Positions 58,974-64,000 of a stretch of 64,000 nt of DNA are shown piece by piece (within the stretch, counting starts at the first letter, position 1; each line of letters opens with the position of its first letter). A program made the translations under genes and the position numbers. The stretch covers positions 620,001-684,000 of the forward strand of contig NZ_JARXYJ010000001.1 in the NCBI RefSeq assembly GCF_029894425.1, given 5' to 3'. Below the pieces are notes generated by a model. The model was not told the DNA's origin and did no database searches. It saw only the letters and a list, made by a program, of their open reading frames with translations. The stretch is from Streptomyces sp. SAI-127. Its GTDB lineage: Bacteria > Actinomycetota > Actinomycetes > Streptomycetales > Streptomycetaceae.

Positions 58974-58983
58974 GGTGTGCCGA

Positions 58984-59011
58984 CCGCCGAGCGGGACACC
59001 GTGCTCGGCGG
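58984..59011. terminator. Hairpin between esterase and histidine kinase genes
   Basis: CCGCCGAGC and GCTCGGCGG form a perfect 9-bp stem with a 10-nt loop, 10 bp after the esterase stop and before the convergent kinase stop. Likely works for both directions. Confidence 0.65.
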
Positions 59012-59036
59012 AACGGTCTTCTGCCCACGGTCCTCG

Positions 59037-61040
59037 TCACCCCCGCTGCTGTGGGATCAACGCCGCTGCCGGGGCCAGTGCCCGGCCGTCGTCCTGGCCG
59101 TCGGAGAGCACCGCGTCGTGCACCGGCATGTCGTCCCGTATCAGGTTCTCGCGGATGAGGACGGCCGCCGTGGCGCCTCCGCTCGCCGAGGAGCGCAGTT
59201 CGACGCTCAGGCCCTGCCTGGCGGCGATGCGGTTGACCACGAAGAGTCCGATCTGCTTGGCGTCGAGCAGGTCGACGTTCTCGGACTGGATCTTGCGGTT
59301 GGCATCGGCCAACGCCTCCTCGTTCATGCCGAAGCCGCTGTCCTCGATCTCGATGAGGAGGCCCTCGCGCATCCGGGCGGCCCGCAGCTGCACATGGGCG
59401 CTGGGCGGTGAGAAGGAGGCCGCGTTCTCGACGAGTTCAGCGAGCAGGTGAATGACGTCGGCGACGGCGCCGCCGTGCACGGAGACGCGGGGTACCGCCC
59501 AGATCTGGACCCGGCCCGGCTGCTCGATCTCCGCGACCGCGGCCCGCAGGACGTCCGCCAGCGGTATGGGGTCGCGCCAGCCGCGTCCGGGTGCGACGCC
59601 GGACAGGATGAGCAGGCTCTCGGAGTGGCGGCGCATCCGGGTGGCGAGGTGGTCGACCTGGTACAGGTCCTGCGTCTCGGCCGGGTCGCGCGGGCGCTGC
59701 TCCAGCTGGTGGAGCAGGTCGAGTTGGCGGTGCAGCAGCACCTGGCTGCGGCGGGCGAGGCTGACGTACACCCCGGAGATGCCGCTGAGCAGTTCGGCGC
59801 GCTCGGAGGCCGCCTTGAGCGCGGCCCGCTGTACGGCGGTGAGCGCGGTGCCCACCTGGGCGAGTTCGTCGCCGACGAGGCGCCGCATGGGGGCCTCCGC
59901 GTCGATGTCCACGCCCTGTCCGGCGTGCAGTCTGCGCATGGCCCGCGGCAGCCGGCGCCCGGCGACCTCCAGGGCGGAGTTGCGCAGGTCCAGCAGTTCG
60001 ACGATGAGCCCGCGACCGACGCCCACGGACACCAGCAGCGACAGCAGCACCCCCACCAGACCGAGGATGACGGCGACGCCGGAGGCGCCCAGCGTGTCCC
60101 AGCCGAACGGGTCGGCCTTGGCCGTCGCGCCCGTGCCGGCGTCCGACTGGGCCTCGGCGAGCCCCTTCAGCACGGCGTCGGCGCCGTTGTCCCAGTCCCT
60201 CAGGAAGCCCGCGGAGATGACCGGGGCGCCCGGTCCGGCACTGCGCACCCGGTCCTCGCCGGCCGCGAGCGCGTCGTAACTCCCGCTGTGCAGGACCGCG
60301 TCGTACGCCTCCCGGTGCGCCGGCTTCAGGTCGGCGACCGCGGGCTTGAGCAGCTCCCGCTGGGTGGCGACGGCCCCGGCGAACAGCGTGTACTGCTCCG
60401 TGGTGAGCTTGCCTGCCCCGCTCCCCGCGGCGAGGAGGGCCTGTTCCTGGGCCACGGCCTCGCGGGCGCGGGCGAGTTCGAGGACGACCCGTGCCTCGGA
60501 TGCAGCGTGGATGCCGTTCTCGCCGGTGAGCGCCCCGGTGACGGCGAAGGCGTCCTCGATGACCGTCGAGTACCCCGTGACCGCCGCCTGAGCGGCGCCC
60601 TTGGCGGCGGTCCGCGCGCGCAGCGCCGTGAGTCCGCGCACGTCGGCCTCCAGACGGTCGATCCGGGCGGGCAGCCCCGCGTCGAGGAGCTCGGCGTCAG
60701 CGGTGGCGGCGTCGGCACCTTCCCGGAAGGCGTTGGCGGCCTTGTCGGTGGCGTTCCGGGCTACCTCGATCGTGTCGAGACCGGCCGTGTCCGGCGCGGC
60801 GGCGTGGCGGGTGGCGGCGGTGCGCTCGTTCTGCAGGGCGCTGACGAACCCGTCGAGGGGGGCGAGGAGTTCGGCGTTGACGTCCTTGACCCGTTGGGTG
60901 TCGGCGATGCTGGAGGCCGTGGTCACCGCGGCGAAGCCCCACAGTGCCATGAGGGACACGATGGGCAGCATGAGCAGGGCGACGATCTTGGCCCGGACCG
61001 ATCTGGGGCGCAGCCGTTCCGTGGCACGGGTGACAGACAT
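59037..61040 (-). CDS. Nitrate/nitrite-sensor-domain histidine kinase
   Basis: A 667-aa membrane sensor. TM1 is at about 18-40 and TM2 at about 320-345, enclosing an extracytoplasmic NIT domain (LDGFVSALQNERTAATRHAA). A linker with a HAMP-like region follows. The likely phospho-acceptor is H464 in QVDHLATRMRRHSESLLILS, and the ATPase domain has HLLAELVENAASFSPPSAHV and EIEDSGFGMNEEAL. The type is that of actinomycete conservon (Cvn) kinases, but the roadblock, DUF742 and GTPase genes that usually follow are absent; the next gene downstream is the convergent esterase. No response regulator is in the window. Confidence 0.9.
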   Translation of the reverse strand: MSVTRATERLRPRSVRAKIVALLMLPIVSLMALWGFAAVTTASSIADTQRVKDVNAELLAPLDGFVSALQNERTAATRHAAAPDTAGLDTIEVARNATDKAANAFREGADAATADAELLDAGLPARIDRLEADVRGLTALRARTAAKGAAQAAVTGYSTVIEDAFAVTGALTGENGIHAASEARVVLELARAREAVAQEQALLAAGSGAGKLTTEQYTLFAGAVATQRELLKPAVADLKPAHREAYDAVLHSGSYDALAAGEDRVRSAGPGAPVISAGFLRDWDNGADAVLKGLAEAQSDAGTGATAKADPFGWDTLGASGVAVILGLVGVLLSLLVSVGVGRGLIVELLDLRNSALEVAGRRLPRAMRRLHAGQGVDIDAEAPMRRLVGDELAQVGTALTAVQRAALKAASERAELLSGISGVYVSLARRSQVLLHRQLDLLHQLEQRPRDPAETQDLYQVDHLATRMRRHSESLLILSGVAPGRGWRDPIPLADVLRAAVAEIEQPGRVQIWAVPRVSVHGGAVADVIHLLAELVENAASFSPPSAHVQLRAARMREGLLIEIEDSGFGMNEEALADANRKIQSENVDLLDAKQIGLFVVNRIAARQGLSVELRSSASGGATAAVLIRENLIRDDMPVHDAVLSDGQDDGRALAPAAALIPQQRG

Positions 61041-61088
61041 GGGGATACCTCTTCGAGGGGGTGCGGTGCGGCTTCGCGGACGTGCGGC

Positions 61089-61919
61089 TCAGGCGGTCGC
61101 GGTGGTGGCGGGAGCGGGCGTGGCGGGAGCGGGCGTGGCGGCGGTCGCGGTGGAGAGCTCGACCTCGCGCAGCAGTTCGGCGGCGACGGACTCGGCGCGC
61201 TTGCCGGTCGGGGAGAGCGCGACGTACGCGGAGGTGAGGAAGAGGAACGAGCCGAGCACCACGGCGAGCGGGAAGAGGAACTCGGTGGCGGTGGCCCCGG
61301 GCAGCTCGGCGCTGCTGGGCGCGAGACGGACGTCGACGGCGTACATGGCGGTGTAGTGCATGCTGCTGACCGCGAGCCCCATGACGAGCGCGGCGACGGC
61401 GGCGAGGACGGGCCCGCGCACGATGAGGGTGAGGGTGAGCGCGGCGGTCGCGGCGACGACGGCGATCACGACGGAGGTGACGACGAGGAACGGGTCGTAT
61501 CCGACTGTGCCGTGCAGGTTGAGCGCGGCCATGCCGGCGTAGTGCATGGCAGCGACGCCCAGTCCGGTGCCGAGCCCGCCGAGCGCCACCGAGATGATCC
61601 GCGAACGCCCGTATCCGGCGGTGAAGACGCCGGCGCTGACGACGGCGATGGCCATGACGAGGCTGAGCACGGTGAGCGGGACGTCGTAGCGGATCGGGGT
61701 GCCCTCGACGCCGAAGCCCATCATCGCGACGAAGTGCATCGTCCAGATGCCGGAGCCGATCGCGAACGAGGCCAGCGTCAGCCAGTTCCGTTTCGAGGCG
61801 CCGTCGGCCTCCAGGGCCCTGACCGTGCACCGCAGACCGAGCGCGGAGCCGACACAGGCCATGACGTAGGAGAGGACGGGGGTGACCCATCCGGCGCTGA
61901 AATGGTCCATGTGTCCCAC
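61089..61919 (-). CDS. MHYT-domain integral membrane sensor
   Basis: A 276-aa protein with about seven transmembrane helices and the three MHYT repeats: TMHFVAMMGFGVEG, AAMHYAGMAALNLHG and SSMHYTAMYAVDV. The conserved Met/His residues are thought to bind a metal that senses O2, CO or NO. No output domain (GGDEF/EAL) is attached; the tail is a short Ala/Thr/Pro repeat (ATPAPATPAPATT). GTG at 61919 or ATG at 61910 are possible; the former has better spacing to GAGGGG. It lies 48 bp upstream of the kinase, so the two may form a sensory pair. Confidence 0.9.
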   Translation of the reverse strand: MGHMDHFSAGWVTPVLSYVMACVGSALGLRCTVRALEADGASKRNWLTLASFAIGSGIWTMHFVAMMGFGVEGTPIRYDVPLTVLSLVMAIAVVSAGVFTAGYGRSRIISVALGGLGTGLGVAAMHYAGMAALNLHGTVGYDPFLVVTSVVIAVVAATAALTLTLIVRGPVLAAVAALVMGLAVSSMHYTAMYAVDVRLAPSSAELPGATATEFLFPLAVVLGSFLFLTSAYVALSPTGKRAESVAAELLREVELSTATAATPAPATPAPATTATA

Positions 61920-61964
61920 GGGGACCCCTCTCGCCCGCCGGGCGGAGAGCTCGGCACGCACGTA

Positions 61965-61979
61965 GTTACCGCCGGTAAC
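61965..61979. promoter_or_regulatory. Palindrome GTTACCG-C-CGGTAAC
   Basis: A perfect 15-bp palindrome, 46 bp upstream of the MHYT gene start, in the 356-bp gap before the ABC transporter stop. Its position suggests an operator for the MHYT-kinase unit. The rest of the gap (61980-62275) shows no gene. Confidence 0.5.
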
Positions 61980-62275
61980 AGAGACCCGGGGGAACGAGAT
62001 CGCGCCACTGCTTGCCGAAGGTCGGTGAGGGTTAAAGTACTGCGGTGTGGGTTACGGACCCGTTTGCACGCAAGTGCTTCACATACCCCTTACGGTGCCT
62101 GTACTTCCACCGCCGACGCGGCTCGCCCGCGCCACGGGCCGCGAAGATGGTCGCCGGTCCGGGCGGCGGAACGTCCAGGACGGCGGCGTTCCGTACGCTC
62201 CGGGCATGGCCGAAAAGTGCCCAAGAATCGGTCACCGAGGCCCGGTTGGCCTCGACAACCGTCCGCTGCGGCGGG

Positions 62276-63997
62276 TCACCGGGCCACCGCCAGGCAGTAG
62301 GCCGCGTCCGTGGCCAGGAGGTTGCGGTGGGTGTCCTCGGCGGTGATGACGCCGTCGTCCAGGACGAGGACACGGTCGGCGGCGTCCAGGAGGGCCGGGC
62401 TGCTGGTGATCACGACGGTGGTGCGCCCCCGGCGCAGTTTCGCGACATTGCGCGCGATCAGCTGTTCGGTGACGGCGTCGACGGCCGTGGTCGGGTTGTG
62501 CAGGACGAGGACGTCGGTGTCGGCGGCGAGGGCGCGGGCCAGGGACAGCCGTTGGCGCTGCCCCCCGGAGAGGTTCGCGCCGCGGTCGCGGACAGGGTGG
62601 TCGAGGCCTTCGCGGTGCAGGGCGACGACGTCGGTCAGCATGGACGCCTCGACGGCTTCGGGGATCATCCGGCTGGTGCCCGACGGGTCGATGTTCGTGC
62701 GGAGCGTGCCGGCGAAGATCTCCCCGTCGTACGGGTTCACCAGCATGTGCTCGCGGACCGCCTCGACCGACAGGTCCGCGAGCTCCTGCCCGCCGACCCG
62801 CACCACTCCCTCGTAGGCGTGCGGCGGCACGCTCACGGCCAGGACCGACGCGAGGTCGGCCGCCGCGCGCGGCTGGTAGACGGCGATCGCCACGAACTCG
62901 CCGGGGGCCACCTGGAACTTGAGTCTGCGCAGGGACCCGTGGCGGACGCCGTCGATCTCCAGGCCTTTGCCCGCCGCCGGGCGCCGCGACCCCGGGGTCG
63001 TCACCGGCGGCGCGCTCAGCACCAGCGCCATCCGCTCAGCCGAAGCGCGCGCCATCATCACGTACTTCGGCATCTCCGAGAACAGTTTGAGCGGTTCCAT
63101 GATGAACTGCGCCAGACCCACGGCCATGACGAGTTCCCCGATGGTGATCCGGCCCTCGAACGCCAGCCAGCCCGCCGTCAGGGTCACGGCGGCGGCGAGG
63201 ACCGCGTTGAGGGCCAGCGCGGTGCCCGCGTACACCCCGTTCACCCGGGCGACGGTGATCGCCTGGTGCTTGGCCTCCGTGCTGACGTTCCGGTAGGACC
63301 GGAACGCGGCGTGGTTGCCGCCGAAGCCGTGCAGCGGGCGCAGGCCGATGATCAGGTCGGCGACCTTGGCGCCCGCCCGTGCCACCCGGGCCTGCTGTTC
63401 GCGGGTACTGGCGCCGATCCGCTTGGACATCACGCTCAGGATCGACAGGATCGCGACGGTTCCCACGATCACCAGCAGGCCGAGCCGGACGTCGGCCAGG
63501 CCCAGCGCGACCGCCGCGATCACGACCGCCACCAGCGAGCTGATCAGCAGCGGCACCACCTCGATGATGTCGGCGGTCTGGTCGGCGTCCTCGGTGGCGA
63601 TGGTCAGCACCTCACCGGACTTGAGGTCGACGTCCCTGGCCACCGGCTGGAGTCCGCAGGAGGCGACCCGCACCCGCCAGCGGTGCGCCTCGGTGGTGTT
63701 GGCCTTCTGCAGGACGCGCATCCCGAACCGCCACGAAAGCGACACGGTCGTGATGATCACGGCCAGCGCGGCGATCGACAGGCCGAGCGAGCCGAGGTTC
63801 CGGTCCCCCTTCATCGTGTGTTCGACGATCAGGCCGAGCGCGATGGGGAAGGCGGTCTCCCCCGCCTGGTACAGGCCCATGAGGACGGTGCCCCAGACCA
63901 TGGCGCCGACGTTGCGGCGCAGTGCGGTCCTCAGGATGTGGGACCCCGGGTGGGGCCGCTGCGAGTCAGGAGTTGTCATCAAGTCAGGAGTTGTCAT
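62276..63997 (-). CDS. ABC exporter half-transporter with degenerate nucleotide site (5' end may lie beyond window)
   Basis: 573 aa are visible. Residues about 30-320 form a six-helix exporter membrane domain and 345-573 the nucleotide-binding domain. The signature LSGGQRQRLSLARAL (476-490) is intact, but Walker A is lost (FVAIAVYQPRAAADL at 368-382 instead of GxxGxGKST) and Walker B ends in H-N (DVLVLHNPTTAVD) instead of D-E/D. Such a half can only work as the non-catalytic partner in a heterodimer, so a second, catalytic half is expected upstream past the edge. In-frame ATGs at 63997 and 63979 come from an 18-bp duplication. Siderophore export is plausible from context. Confidence 0.87.
   Translation of the reverse strand: MTTPDLMTTPDSQRPHPGSHILRTALRRNVGAMVWGTVLMGLYQAGETAFPIALGLIVEHTMKGDRNLGSLGLSIAALAVIITTVSLSWRFGMRVLQKANTTEAHRWRVRVASCGLQPVARDVDLKSGEVLTIATEDADQTADIIEVVPLLISSLVAVVIAAVALGLADVRLGLLVIVGTVAILSILSVMSKRIGASTREQQARVARAGAKVADLIIGLRPLHGFGGNHAAFRSYRNVSTEAKHQAITVARVNGVYAGTALALNAVLAAAVTLTAGWLAFEGRITIGELVMAVGLAQFIMEPLKLFSEMPKYVMMARASAERMALVLSAPPVTTPGSRRPAAGKGLEIDGVRHGSLRRLKFQVAPGEFVAIAVYQPRAAADLASVLAVSVPPHAYEGVVRVGGQELADLSVEAVREHMLVNPYDGEIFAGTLRTNIDPSGTSRMIPEAVEASMLTDVVALHREGLDHPVRDRGANLSGGQRQRLSLARALAADTDVLVLHNPTTAVDAVTEQLIARNVAKLRRGRTTVVITSSPALLDAADRVLVLDDGVITAEDTHRNLLATDAAYCLAVAR
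63962..63997 (-). repeat. 18-bp in-frame tandem duplication at the ABC gene start
   Basis: On the minus strand ATGACAACTCCTGACTTG is followed by ATGACAACTCCTGACTCG, one mismatch apart. It doubles the first six codons (MTTPDL-MTTPDS) and gives two in-frame start codons. Confidence 0.85.
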
Positions 63998-64000
63998 TGG

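Noticed and set aside
59448..62300. 950-codon plus-strand open frame
   Set aside because: It lies opposite the kinase and MHYT genes, has a Gly/Asp/Glu/Gln-rich composition typical of antisense frames in high-GC DNA, and no family similarity.
1..64000. CRISPR arrays, tRNA or rRNA genes
   Set aside because: No regularly spaced repeats, tRNA-like cloverleaf with CCA end or rRNA signature was seen on reading; a tRNAscan/Infernal search would be the decisive test.

Overview
The window looks like an accessory (probably arm) region of a Streptomyces or closely related high-GC actinomycete chromosome. The support is very high G+C with strong third-position GC bias, GTG/TTG starts with GGAGG-type ribosome binding sites, many Streptomyces-type families (DUF4235, DUF3618, DUF1469, DUF2254, DUF6348, nitrate-sensor-like histidine kinase, MHYT, MbtH), and an unusual density of broken genes and insertion-sequence debris. 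I saw no rRNA, tRNA, CRISPR array, integrase or replication origin.

Region 1 (1-9190) is a stress/dormancy-type island. It holds carbamate kinase (cut by the window edge) behind a remnant of ornithine carbamoyltransferase, four universal stress proteins (one shortened), a small membrane protein, a lone cyclic-nucleotide-fold protein, a broken CBS-BON gene, a flavodoxin-like protein, a SulP transporter and a decayed TetR gene. Three promoter regions here carry the same palindrome, GGGCC-N4-GGCCC, which suggests one shared regulator.

Region 2 (9272-30473) is catabolic. Twelve minus-strand genes in several overlapping pairs encode a DHDPS-family aldolase, aldehyde dehydrogenase, ornithine-cyclodeaminase-like protein, both subunits of a 3-oxoacid CoA-transferase, an SDR, two FAH-family proteins, an extradiol (VOC) dioxygenase, an ACMSD-like amidohydrolase, an FAD monooxygenase and a cyclase-family hydrolase. 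A divergent LysR regulator and an MFS importer follow. Together they describe a meta-cleavage-type aromatic pathway of unknown substrate. A second set (MFS exporter, NTF2-like protein, vanillin-dehydrogenase-like ALDH, carotenoid/lignostilbene oxygenase, divergent MarR) includes the corpse of an intradiol ring-cleavage dioxygenase.

Region 3 (30474-48150) is a graveyard interspersed with intact genes. Remnants include IS21, IS5 and ISL3 transposases, NmrA-like SDR, GNAT, a kinase with a one-base frameshift, PAP2 phosphatase, a Fic protein that has lost its active-site motif, and an inositol monophosphatase fused to an ISL3 fragment. Intact genes are a second adenylate kinase, a three-gene cell-envelope operon (DUF1469-DUF3618-DUF4235), a YihY-family membrane protein, RidA, a WYL regulator, an F420-oxidoreductase-like protein, a VOC protein with a MarR regulator that has two perfect operators, an SNase-like protein and a lipoprotein.

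Region 4 (48151-54801) holds a CLC channel, a DUF2254 membrane protein, a GH15 glucanase/trehalase and a cation/proton antiporter.

Region 5 (55750-64000) is an iron locus. A near-perfect DmdR1/IdeR-type iron box lies between an mbtH-amidohydrolase-76-aa operon and a Fes-like siderophore esterase. Beyond it are a nitrate/nitrite-sensor histidine kinase, an MHYT gas-sensor-like protein and an ABC exporter half with a degenerate Walker A. A siderophore NRPS cluster may continue past the right edge.
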